Shown in pieces: positions 20,963 to 30,441 of a stretch of 64,000 nucleotides of DNA. This stretch comes from Limnephilus marmoratus. Taxonomy: Eukaryota; Arthropoda; Insecta; Trichoptera; Limnephilidae. Made by a program: the position numbers and the translations under genes. The notes under the pieces are model-generated. The model was not told the origin of the DNA, searched no databases, and was given only the letters and a program-made list of their open reading frames with translations. The DNA lies in assembly GCA_917880885.1 (NCBI GenBank), contig OU862910.1, forward strand, positions 50,211,285-50,275,284. Direction: 5' to 3'. Every line of letters begins with the position of its first letter. Position 1 is the first letter of the stretch.

Positions 20963-22035
20963 ATATGCTGGAAAATGATAAAAAGGAAAACATTGTTAAA
21001 CAAGAATACTCTCCTGAAGATGAATTTCTTTTTTGCTTGGAGATAAAACCCCTGAAGAGTGAAGAATCAAAATATGTATTAAGAAAAGCAAAAAAAAAAA
21101 AAAAATTGTTGCCTAAAATTCAAAAAGAAAAACTGAGAAAAATTGTAAAGCCTTCTATTCTTACCAAGCAGGATGATGAACTTTCTAATGAAGATAATTC
21201 TATGGACAATGTAAATATAAATAGTAAGAGTGGGGTCCGACATACTGGAAGAAAAAGGTCCAAAGAAGAAGTCGGAGAGTGTAGACGTCGTTATGAAACC
21301 AAGCGTTACGCCGAGTCCATTCCTTACAAAATAGACAAGACAGATGTGTGTTGTAAAATTTGCAATGAGACTTTTACGAATAATGCAAATCTCGTTAAAC
21401 ATATGCCGGAACATTACCCAAATTTAGTTTGTCACATTTGTGGAAAGTTTGCACTTAGTGTCAAACTTTTACACTCCCACCTACGCTCACATAATCCCAA
21501 GACGGTGGCTTGTCATATATGCAATAAAGTCATGAAAAAGTATAGCATCATCCGACATATTCAGAAGCACACTGGAGATAACTTAATCTATCCTTGTCAG
21601 AATTGCCCTGAGAAATTCCCATCTTATAACACCCGCATCTACCACTTGGCTAAGGTGCATCAAGTGGAAATACTGAAATACAAATGCAAAGTTTGCCCAA
21701 AGGCTTTCCGCTATTCCGGTGCTCTAGCGACCCACGTGAGGAGGTTCCATCTTCAAGAGAGGAACATGCCTTGCCCCGAGTGTGGAAAATTATTTTTTTG
21801 TAAAAGAGAAATGCAAAAGCACATGGTCAAGCATACAAAAGAAAAAAAGTTCCAATGTGCCCTCTGCTTAAAGAGCTATGGACGAAAGGACACCCTCAGC
21901 CAGCATATGAAAATTCATAATAATGATAAACAGTTTAAGTGTACCATATGCGAAAGGACATTTACACAAAAGTGCACACTCAAAGGTCATTTGAAAATAC
22001 ATGAAAAATCAAATATCCAACAGTTGAAACTTTAA
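20963..22035 (+). CDS. Zinc-finger gene 1, terminal exon (8 C2H2 fingers)
   Basis: The ORF begins at the splice acceptor ttcacttaatttcag/at. The first in-frame ATG (20965) is probably internal to the protein, because paralogues at 35.5 and 45.2 kb splice ZAD exons to this point in phase 1. The 356 residues comprise an acidic N-terminus (IVKQEYSPEDEF), a basic stretch with an A15 tract, a conserved GVRHTGRKRS block near 90 and eight C2H2 fingers at about 130-150, 156-176, 183-202, 211-232, 241-262, 270-290, 298-318 and 326-346. All Cys/His ligands are present. Proteins of this type bind specific DNA in the nucleus as regulators. No ZAD exon was found upstream in the window. The C-terminus differs from gene 2 after the last finger. 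Confidence 0.85.
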
Positions 22036-23199
22036 CTTTGTATTTGGCAGCATTTTGAATCAGTTTGTCTTTGTAAGCAGTTTGACCTTAGACCTAGCAA
22101 AAATTTCACCTGAGGCATTTTCTTTGTGCCCGCTATGAATGAAATTTCGAATGGGTTCCATTTTATATAGAACGCAACCAATGTTGTTTCACATCACTTG
22201 AGAGATTTGAGATGCACATCGATGTGATTTATACAAATAATGCGTAATAGAGGGGGAGGAGAAGTCCAGTTGATTAATTTATGAAACCACAGATTTCCTC
22301 TTGAGTGTTTAACCAGCAAATCATAATATAGAATGCCAGTCCATTTTTTTTTTTTTTTTGAATAAAAGACCTTCAAACTTAAATAACTGCATTTTTATTT
22401 TTATAGTTAGTTTTAATAGTTAAAATAACTTTCAAAGTTTTAATTTTTCAAGACCCCCTGAAAATCACCGTATCTATGGTGAATTGTGTGACTTCATCAC
22501 CCATCGATAGTTTTATTTACTTTCAACAGGTGTTGTCATTTTGAATGATAATTATATGGAAGAAAGATGATACTATTCGATAAGTTAAAACATTATTTAG
22601 GTGGAATTATTTATTCATTATATTATATTATATTATTATATTGTTGAATATTATTACGGGAGAGTGGTATAAAAATTGTTTGAAATTATTATTTTTTTAG
22701 CTTTTAAAATCAATATTATCAAAAACGAAGAATCGCCCACAAAAGTGTAGGCAAACGATAACAGCTGATCGATTGCAGCCATTTTGATTCTACTCCACGG
22801 CCAAATTTTGGCCTATGTAGCATTATGATATAGTATATTTATACGATTTTTTCGTACAGTTTAAAGTTTTTCAATATTTTAAATAATAGAGATAAACTAA
22901 TAGAGATACCTCTATTTTTGATACTGAATTATTTAGGCTTAAATATTGTTTCAATAAACACAACAACTAAATCTCTACAAACAGTATGAAATAACGAATA
23001 ACATGAAATGTTGTTAATACCAATGGACTTTGTCATACCTACATAATCAAAGTTTCAATACAATGACTGGTGACGCGTGACGTCAGCACTAACCATTCAG
23101 TAATGCCAACTTTACAGTGTGTTTTGACTAGAGGTTTGAAAATGCACTTTTTAATAATTTTTTAAGAACTCTACGTTTAATATTATGAAATTAAACTTA
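22036..23199. other. Intergenic AT-rich sequence after gene 1
   Basis: It contains a possible polyadenylation signal (gaataaaag, about 22359-22367) after gene 1 and long AT-rich stretches including (tatat)n at 22615-22645. No ORF, tRNA or TIR element is recognised. Confidence 0.4.
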
Positions 23200-23201
23200 T
23201 A

Positions 23202-24401
23202 CGAGGGCTATTCAGAAACTAGGGAACGTTTCCGTCTGACGCCGCTAGGCGCGCGGCGATCACGTATGTTTTGGTGTGCGCGTGCTCGTAGCTTCAGTCG
23301 GCATCCAGCCGTCAGAACGAGAACGTCTCCGCGCTGCCCGTTTTCCCAATATTCCAATTTAAAGTGTGCGCTGCGATTTCAAATCCCGCCAGTTGTGAAG
23401 TGCGGTCCGTAATACGGTTTTTGTTAGCAAAAAACCGATAGAAATTCATCGGCAACTGTGCGAAGTGTATGGCAACGACGTAATGAATGAAAGTTCAGTG
23501 CGAAAATGGTGTATCCGGTTTAAAAATGGCCGAACCAACGTGCATGATGAAGAGAGGAGTGGACGCCCGAGCATTGTGACAGACGATCTTCTCACCACAG
23601 TTGATGAGAAGATTCGTGAAAACCGTCGCTTCACAATAACGGAGCTTTCGCTTTGCTTCCCACAAGTTTCACGGACTTTGTTGTTTGAAATTGTGACTCA
23701 CAAGCTTGGCTACCATAAATTTTGTGCAAGATGGGTGCCAAAAATGCTTACAGACCTCCATAACGGTCAGCGAATGGGAGCAGCCTTAACATTTCTTGAC
23801 GCCTACCACACACATGGTGATTCTTTACTGGATCGAATCGTAACGGGTGACGAGACGTGGGTGAAGCACGTCAATTGCGAGACAAAATTGCAGTCCATGG
23901 AGTGGGGGCACACAAGTTCCCCCAAAAAACCAAAAAAATTTTTGCAAACCTTGTCAGCGAGGAAGATTATGGCTACTGTTTTTTGGGATAGGCAAGGTGT
24001 GCTGCTTATTGACTTTCTCGAGCGTGGTGCAACAATCAACTCTGATCGGTACTGCCAAACATTGCGCAAGCTTAGAAGAGCAATGCAAAACAAGCGCCGA
24101 GGAAAGTTATCGTCAAAAATTTGGTTTTTTCATGACAATTCCCGACCTCACACGGCGTTTTGATGACGACGACGAGCTCTGGGCGTGCGTCACTGAGTGG
24201 CTGAGATCGCAGGCGGCGGATTTCTATGACGAAGGAATTTCGAAGCTTGTCCACCGCTACGATAAGTGCCTTAATTTGTTTGGTGACTATGTAGAAAAGT
24301 AGCATTTTAGTCACTCTTTCAGATGTATATAATAAAATATTTTTCCTGTACCTAGTTTTTGTTTTATTACAAATCGTTCCCTAGTTTCTGAATAGCCCTC
24401 G
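23202..24401 (+). mobile_element. Complete mariner element (1200 bp) with TA duplication
   Basis: Perfect 27-bp TIRs (CGAGGGCTATTCAGAAACTA and on, 23202-23228; inverse at 24375-24401) are flanked by TA on both sides. The transposase gene lies between on the plus strand but is disabled. The intact termini could still be recognised in trans. Confidence 0.95.
23375..24302 (+). pseudogene. mariner transposase with frameshift and internal deletion
   Basis: The N-terminal HTH is read in two frames that switch at the A6 run near 23430 (SCEVRSVIRFL before, EIHRQLCEVYG after). The main frame 23465-24163 carries the linker (WCIRFKNGRTNVHDEERSGR), the first catalytic Asp in IVTGDETWV and the second in FFHDNSRPHTA. 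At about 24160 about 45 codons are missing, including the region with the third catalytic Asp (the D34D partner). The C-terminal end resumes in another frame (DDDDELWACVTEWLRSQAAD to DYVEK) and stops at 24302. It cannot encode an active DD34D enzyme. Confidence 0.9.
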
Positions 24402-24403
24402 TA

Positions 24404-24779
24404 TATTCAGAATCAGCATTCATTGGTCTGTATGAACATATTTTTTTAAAGCCATGATATTTTTCACCGGAATTCATTATTCCGATTCCGACTCTAGCGC
24501 TCACACATCAGCGCTCGCGAGAGGACGTTTTTGGAAGTAGGTTTCGTTCCGCTGCAAGCCGGGTATCGCTTACTAGCTCACGCGGATCTGAGGTCTATAG
24601 TATGGTTCAGATGAAGATGTTGAATTCTCGCTTCCAGAATTTTTTCAGAAAAAGTAGTTATTTGTAATTTGTATATCGAAGTGCATAAACATAAATAGAT
24701 ACAAGTGATATGCGTAAACACAGAAGATACCTACATGAATAAAAAATTTGTTATATTTTTTTTGTTTTTAATTGTATTT
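24404..24779. other. Non-coding sequence
   Basis: Flank of the mariner element, with a locally GC-richer stretch at 24480-24600. No gene or repeat boundary is recognised. Confidence 0.35.
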
Positions 24780-24787
24780 TACGGCCA

Positions 24788-25015
24788 TTAGAGTGGAAGA
24801 TACTCTCAGTATCGTCCTGGTGTAAGACCACCATTCAGAATTGAAACGTTGCTGAAATAGCTTTAGCCGTGTTTAGTGACCAGATCTCAATAGCCAGGTA
24901 CTTCCCCACCTTCCTCTTTCCTATCTCCTTCCCCTCCCCACTGGGATGCCATAGTCCCACTGGCTCCAGACGGCAGCAGTTGGGACTCTTGTGCGGTATT
25001 CATGTAAAAAAAAAA
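24788..25015 (+). repeat. SINE1 copy, 5' truncated, plus strand
   Basis: It carries the SINE1 body (gtggaagatactctcagtat, accaccattcagaattgaaacg, cagatct) and ends cttgtgcggtattcatgt plus A9. The tRNA-like head is missing. Confidence 0.85.
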
Positions 25016-25095
25016 TTAAGTAACATTCAGTTGGATTGTAAAAAATGTCTCATTTGGAAATATTTATTTGTGTGCACAATTTTTTATTTTATATT

Positions 25096-25490
25096 TATGT
25101 GAATACCGCACAAGAGACCCAAATGCTCCCTTCTGGAGCCAGTGAGACTATAACATGACTATGGGGTATATTGTGAGGCCGAAGGTGGTGGGGAAGGGAA
25201 TGAATAGGAAGGTGAGGAATTTCCTGGCTATTCAGATCTGGTCACCAAACACGGCCAAAGCCATTTCCAGCAACGTTTCAATTCTGAATGGTGGTCTTAC
25301 ACCAGGGCGATACTGAAAGTATCTTCCACTCTGGAACATGATGCAAATATATTATTTTTAAATGAAATAATTGTGAAATAACCCAAATTAGTCAAATAAA
25401 ATTTATTTGCCCACGCCGGGATTCGATCCCACGACCTTCGGATTACGAGTCAAGAGCTTTACCCATTCACCATGCCAGCCGTCAATAGGT
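25096..25490 (-). repeat. SINE1 copy with diverged tRNA-like head, minus strand
   Basis: The reverse of the SINE1 body runs from gtgaataccgcacaagag. It is followed by the AT-rich linker and a tRNA-like head (accttcggattacgagtc and a box-B-like gggattcgatccc) ending near 25487. It faces the copy at 24788-25015 tail to tail across 80 bp. Confidence 0.85.
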
Positions 25491-25499
25491 AGTATCAGT

Positions 25500-26020
25500 A
25501 ATTTGGAAGGTGGGTATGGGTACCGCCGCCCTGGGAACCATGTATTGGATTATCAACATCTCTGCCATAGGTCACGCCAAGTGACTTAGCAGGGAAGCCC
25601 GGGTTCATGGTGCGAGGTTTGTCAGGTTCTCGGCGGCGGTTGCGTCTGCCCACCAACTACGTGGAAGGCCGGATCGGGAGAGACCGTTGTTCTTTTACAA
25701 TCGCTCGACACACTGCCTATTTCTTCTTTGGGGATGCTGTGTGGAGGGTCGTTTTGGGGAAAGGGAGGAGAGGAACTTCTAGGAAAGAAAGGGGTATTAG
25801 GGGTGGGTAGAAATCTGGGGGTCAGCGTGTCCAGGAGAGTGGATGTATGAATCCTGCCATGCAGCTGGTGGGCAGACGCGTCCGCCGCCAAGACCTGAAC
25901 AAACCTCACCCAATGAACCCCTGCTAGTCAACAAACGTTGCGAATCACTTGGGATGACCTATGGCAGACATATAATAAATAATTCCCGGGGCGGTGGTAC
26001 CCATACCCGATTCTCGTGTT
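25500..26020. repeat. SINE2 fragments in opposite orientation
   Basis: 25505-25690 matches the 5' part of SINE2 on the plus strand (ggtgggtatgggtaccgccg, tgcgtctgcccaccaactac). 25690-26015 is a second partial copy in the reverse sense (tgggatgacctatggcag, ggcggtggtacccatacccg). The open frames here are by-products of these repeats. Confidence 0.75.
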
Positions 26021-26039
26021 TGTTATTTTTGTAATACGA

Positions 26040-26760
26040 AAAATGGATATAAAAAAGGCCTACCCTCCCACCCCCTCCTTCTTTACCCCCCCCCCCCCCC
26101 CTATCAGCCACCCCTTCCACCTCATACCAACTCTTCTCAACCTCCCTCCTTTGCGAGCTGTTGGACTCTTGTCAAAGTAAATTCTAGTATTACTTAACCC
26201 CTTAGGCTTATTTGTTCGCTTTTCGGAACAATAGGTCCTTGTACAGGTCTCATAGAAATCATATTTATTTATTTACGCCCTTTTACGGGGCTTTTACATA
26301 AGTATGAAATTTACAAATTACACTATGATTAAATAATATATAAATACTATTTCTTTAACAAAGAAACATAATAGGTTTTTGCAACGCAATATATAGTATT
26401 TATTGTACATAACTGAACTGCCTCAGTAACAGTATTTTGTATTTGTTTAAAGATAAATTGAAGATGTCCACTGACTTGGTATAATTATTGTCACCCTTAC
26501 TATCATGGTCTACCATTTAATCAAATTTATGTCATAAGTAGGTACCTTAACAACAGTGCTTCTTCGATTTTTTAAGAACAAAAAAATGTTTTTAATATGT
26601 CATTTACACTGATCTATATTTTCAGTGTCATTGCTCTTTAAATGAATATTTGACAGTTAAATTGGTGTTTGGTAAAAAATTTGTAGTTCCATTTTTTATA
26701 TTTTCTACTCTTAATTGATGGACTCTATATATTGAATTATATTTGGCGGGTAGGAAATAA
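26040..26760. other. Low-complexity and AT-rich sequence
   Basis: A C-rich run at 26080-26105 is followed by AT-rich sequence without genes. A ttaaccccttagg motif at 26195 resembles the left end of the TTAA-flanked MITEs, but no matching right end is seen. Confidence 0.4.
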
Positions 26761-26860
26761 GCCGACGTAGCTCAGTGGTTAAAGAGCAGTTGACCGGATA
26801 TCAGAAGGACGCGGGTTCGAGTCCTGTCGGCGGCATGTATCTTTTCTCGGGAGATTTTAT
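26735..26860 (+). repeat. tRNA-like repeat, copy 1
   Basis: 26761-26834 looks like a tRNA: box A tagctcagtgg, a D-stem gctc/gagc, box B gggttcgagtcc and acceptor gccg/cggc. The anticodon loop ccggata would give GGA, but U33 is C, the anticodon stem is imperfect and acceptor pairs mismatch. A near copy with the same flanks (ggcgggtaggaaataa, tatcttttctcgggagat) sits at 27191, so the repeat unit is larger than a tRNA. It is more likely a tRNA-derived SINE or duplicated tRNA pseudogene than a working tRNA. Confidence 0.65.
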
Positions 26861-27164
26861 TCAATGTAGATGAGTGTTTCAGGCTAATAATTATTGCTTA
26901 TAATAATTGTTACCCTTTGTGACATGCATAAAAATCTTGTCAAACATTAGTTTATCAATAAAAAAAAAATAAAAAAAATTTGACAAGTAAAAGTATTTCA
27001 TCAAAAAAATGTAAACATAATTTGTCTCAACGCCACCTAGTGGGAGATTTAGCATTTACAATGCCTTTCCCATATAAAAATAATGTTGGTTTTTGGCAGG
27101 TGGGAAAATGTAATAAGTAGTAAACTAAGCAGTAATTGTTGAATGAAACACTAGTATAATATAT
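26861..27164. other. AT-rich spacer between the tRNA-like repeats
   Basis: Contains an A-rich run near 26960-26980. No gene is recognised. Confidence 0.4.
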
Positions 27165-27292
27165 TGAATTATTTTGCGGGTAGGAGATAAGCCGACATAG
27201 CTCAGTGGTTAAAGAGGAGTTGACTGGATATCAGAAGGACACGGGTTCGAGTCCCGTCGGCGGCATGTATCTTTTCTCGGGAGATTATTATT
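27165..27292 (+). repeat. tRNA-like repeat, copy 2
   Basis: 27191-27264 is about 90% like copy 1. It has U33 restored (loop ctggata, anticodon GGA) and a perfect T-stem (acggg/cccgt). It lacks the long variable arm expected for serine tRNA, and two acceptor pairs mismatch. The flanks are shared with copy 1 on both sides, 430 bp apart. Confidence 0.65.
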
Positions 27293-27419
27293 ATCAGTCT
27301 TTGTTAAATGTGAGAAACAGGGTCGAGAAACCATTCGTCAGCTGATTTAGAAGTCACAGAAAAAGCAGTGTACATTGAACTTTGTTTATTTCCACAGTTT
27401 TTTGTATCAAATATCAACT

Positions 27420-28097
27420 CACAGTAACAGCGGGGTCCCTTTTTATGGTCTGCAGTGTTGGGCTGCTCTGGAACTTATCCGACTACTTATCGACTACCTG
27501 ATCCAGAAAAACTGTATTTTCCCCATCTGGGCGAGCCAGATCCTTACATAGCAATGTCATTGAGATTTTCTAATGTTGAATTATTATGCGAAACATATTG
27601 TAACAATTTTGTTTTTATTGCATCCCCAGTCCCTTTTATTCCAGAGCTCTCTGTGCCCATAATCATGGGGGTGTATTTTTCTGGAAGCCCCGCAAGAAGA
27701 ATGGTACCTATCCATTCATCATCAAAATACAAACCAATATTAGTCAATTTCAGGGCAGTGGTAAAATTTTTATCGACATAATCTTCAACAGATTTACAGT
27801 TTTCTAACTTTGTTGTAATAAGGGTCCTTAGTAGCCCGACACGCCGTGTAAAACCTTTATCGTCGTCCGTGTAAGGCTTCTTTCGCAGTTGTAGCAGACT
27901 GGACATGAACATAGTTAACGGGTTCAATCAATAAAACAATCTTGGAACGACATTTATTAACCCTTTTCTGGTCTGATTCCGTACCTTCGACACATTCCCA
28001 TAAATCCTGGTCTTCTAAATATGCTTGAGCAGCGAACTTTCAGATGTCATAGTTCTCACGGTCCCTCAGCTTTTCAATAGGGAGTTGGAACGACATT
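27420..28097 (-). pseudogene. Copia-type gag relic
   Basis: The minus-strand frame from about 28097 (SFQLPIEKLRDRENYD) passes a stop near 28043 and continues with FAAQAYLEDQDLWECVEG and SKIVLLIEPVNYVHV. After a frame change near 27915 it continues as the UBN2-type core (LRTLITTKLENC, FDDEWIGTILLAGLPEKYTP). The end carries a single CYC-type zinc-knuckle beginning near 27425. These are hallmarks of Copia gag, which forms the element's capsid. At least two stops or shifts are present, and no LTRs, protease or integrase are visible nearby. Confidence 0.75.
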
Positions 28098-28099
28098 GT

Positions 28100-28689
28100 T
28101 CGATACAAACGTTAATCACAATTTTATATTTAAAGTCATTGATCACACAGTGTCTTTAAGCATGTTGGTTTTGTAATTAAATAGACTGCAATGTACAGAT
28201 GTATTTTATTGTCAGGTAAACAATACTCATGTCACACTCAAGTTGGCTCAACTCAAATTCAAACAGAAGAAAAAACAAAAGAATACGGAAACGGAACTGT
28301 CAGTGTTGCCAGCATAGGGTATCAAATATTCCAACAGATTTCGCTATACAATCTGGGGGTTAGTATATTTATGACAATCTGTTTCCTCAAACGTTCTCGT
28401 GTTCTCACTACAATTTTAATTTACACAAATACATTTTGTGTAGCGGAGATATACCATCTTGTTCTTGCTGTAGCTATTCACGTTTTAAAAAGCCGTATTT
28501 GCAAAGACAATTTTTCAAATAACTGGGACAAGATGTCCGGGATATACCTTTTAAACTGGCACAATCCCAATCTGCAGTCAAACCGGGACGTATGTATCGT
28601 AAGTTTCGGCATCAAGAAAATTTAGTTTTCAACGATCTCAGGAATGAAATCGTTTCATTTTGTGTGGTTGATATGTTCTCATAAATTCG
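28100..28689. other. Unassigned sequence
   Basis: A 144-codon open frame on the plus strand (28191-28625) has some hydrophobic stretches but no recognised domain and probably occurs by chance. No TE terminus is seen. Confidence 0.3.
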
Positions 28690-28829
28690 TTCTGCCTTAC
28701 TCATATTCGCAGAATAAAATAACACCACGGTAATACGAACGGGTTAGGTGAAATTGTTGTAAAAATTTCACCAAAACCGTTTATATTACTGTTCTATAAT
28801 CATATTTTGCGATTATGAGTAAGGCGGGT
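28690..28829. mobile_element. Palindromic MITE (~140 bp)
   Basis: ctgccttactcatattcgc (28692-28710) is mirrored by gcgattatgagtaaggcgg (28809-28827). A second inverted pair in the centre is ggtgaaatt/aaatttcacc (28749-28774). The whole element can fold on itself and has no coding content. Confidence 0.75.
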
Positions 28830-29063
28830 TAAGGGTAAGAAATAAAACATGCCCATGTTCTAAATAAAATATTTTATTATCTAAAAAAAATTACTCAAGG
28901 GCGTTGAGAGAGAAATCAATCCCATGTTCCGAATGCAATTATTAATTGTTTACACAGCATCACATTCTTTTGCTCTGAAAAGAAACCATTCTTTAGAAAA
29001 TCATATTCTTGTGAGTTCTGCAGAGAAACCATTCCCTTATTCTGATTGAAGGGTTTTACATTT

Positions 29064-29150
29064 GGGAACGTACCCATACTACGTAACCTGTTCGGGGGGG
29101 GGGGGGTTAAAAATTGCAAAAAGTTGGTCACGTAGTATGGGTGCGTTCCC
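29064..29150. mobile_element. PIF/Harbinger-like MITE (family A), minimal copy
   Basis: GGGAACGTACCCATACTACG and its inverse (cgtagtatgggtgcgttccc) flank a G14 tract and ttaaaaattgcaaaaagttgg. The flanks are TTT/TTA, near the 3-bp TWA duplication seen in the other copies. Confidence 0.8.
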
Positions 29151-29469
29151 TTATCTAAATAAAATTTGTTGAGAAAATTGCTTGAGGCCATTGGGAGAGG
29201 CACATGTTCTGGATGTACACGTTTTGAAAATATCTCAAATATTGGTTCCAATTTGAAACGCAAGTGTCGAACGTGCATTCTCCATCTATAATATCGTCAA
29301 AAATAAGCTGCGGAACAGACTCTATTGAATTTGTTACAAAGCATGATGATGGTTCGGTTCACACTAAATAGAAATGGTGGATCTTGCACAACATTCAATC
29401 CATCTCCTAAAATGTGTATTACATGTATGCTTTTAAAAAATCGGATTCTTCTTAAGAAAATGAAGTAAT

Positions 29470-29990
29470 ATTTGAGGTATTAAAAAATCAAAATCAAAAA
29501 ATATTTATTGTAAAATAAAAATTACAAAAGGTGTAGCTTATGGGTAGACCCCATTTCTTCCAGCTAACCACATTTATTTAATTACAATGTTTATATAATA
29601 TTATTTGTTTTATTATAATTACAATGTTAATACAGATAAAATAACAATATACCAATGAAAAAAAATACAAATATATATACCAATAAAAATAGGCGTTTCA
29701 TTTACGTGAGGTATTCACTCAACGTGTAGTGACATTTATTAACAAGGAAAGTGTTTAGTGACGATTTGAATTTGTGTGTATCTTGTATTTGTTTAATGTT
29801 ATGTGGAAGCTTGTTATATACTTTAATGGCCATGTAGTATGGTCCTTTTTGGAATATTGTTTTGTTTGCTTTTGGCATTAATAGGTTTTCTGTGAGCCTT
29901 GTAGCGTATTTATGTGTTGAGTTTTTTAGTGGGAACTTGTCTGTAGATGATCGCACTAACATGCATAACTCCATTATATATATGTCTGTG
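29470..29990 (-). pseudogene. LINE ORF2 3' end with A-rich tail
   Basis: A minus-strand frame from 29974 to 29702 matches the C-terminal tail of Jockey/CR1-like ORF2 (STHKYATRLTENLLMPKANK, YYMAIKVYNKLPHNIKQ, FKSSLNTFLVNKCHYTL). It is followed by an AT-rich 3' UTR to about 29476. Only the last 90 residues remain. No catalytic residues are included. Confidence 0.7.
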
Positions 29991-30171
29991 ACTGTCAGAA
30001 TTTATAAATAAAGATTATTAAAAAACATTACAGCACATCATTTAATTATTATTTATTTTTTGTACAAAATATTTTTTTAGGGGTATTTTCAAGTAATTGG
30101 CGGGATTTTAGGGGTTTTTGATTTTAGTTTTAGGGATAAATATTTTTGAGAGTTGGTAACACTGATTTATA

Positions 30172-30282
30172 TGTGTCACTGTCAAATGCAAATGTCAGAT
30201 CAGAAAAATATTATAGGTAGGTATGGGTATTATTCTGCAGAAAATATAAAAACTTTAGAATACAATCCTGAAAAGTTTCAAA
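30172..30282 (+). promoter_or_regulatory. Conserved leader of ZAD-C2H2 gene 2
   Basis: tgtcactgtcaaatgcaaatg and cctgaaaagtttcaaaATG recur with few changes before exon 1 of gene 3 (38873-38990). This marks a duplicated proximal promoter or 5' UTR. No TATA box or initiator can be assigned with confidence. Confidence 0.5.
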
Positions 30283-30441
30283 ATGTGCGATTATTATTTA
30301 ATCAAATTCGAATCTGCATCAAGTCGCATGTGCCAATGCTGCTTGTCGGAGAATAATCTGAAGAGCATGATGGATAATTTTATTTTTGAAGGCAAGTTAG
30401 AAGTTTATTCGGAGATGATTAAAGAATGCTTCGCTATAAAG
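30283..30441 (+). CDS. ZAD-C2H2 gene 2, exon 1 (ZAD N-terminal half)
   Basis: The start ATG has context caaaATGtgc. The exon encodes 53 residues with the first ZAD zinc pair in RMCQCCLSENNL (CxxC), then the hydrophobic FIFEGKLEVYSEMIKECFAIK. It ends at donor AAG/gtaagacc in phase 0. In the ZAD family two CxxC pairs bind one zinc, and the fold mediates dimerisation. The second pair is in exon 2 at 32188. The same exon, 36 bases shorter, is at 38991-39113. Confidence 0.85.

Noticed and set aside
26761..26834. Functional tRNA-Ser(GGA)
   Set aside because: No long variable arm, mismatched acceptor and anticodon stems, and C at position 33; the flanks are repeated, so it is called a tRNA-like repeat.
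28191..28625. 144-codon ORF with hydrophobic stretches
   Set aside because: No recognisable domain and no homologous copy in the window; composition is compatible with a chance open frame.
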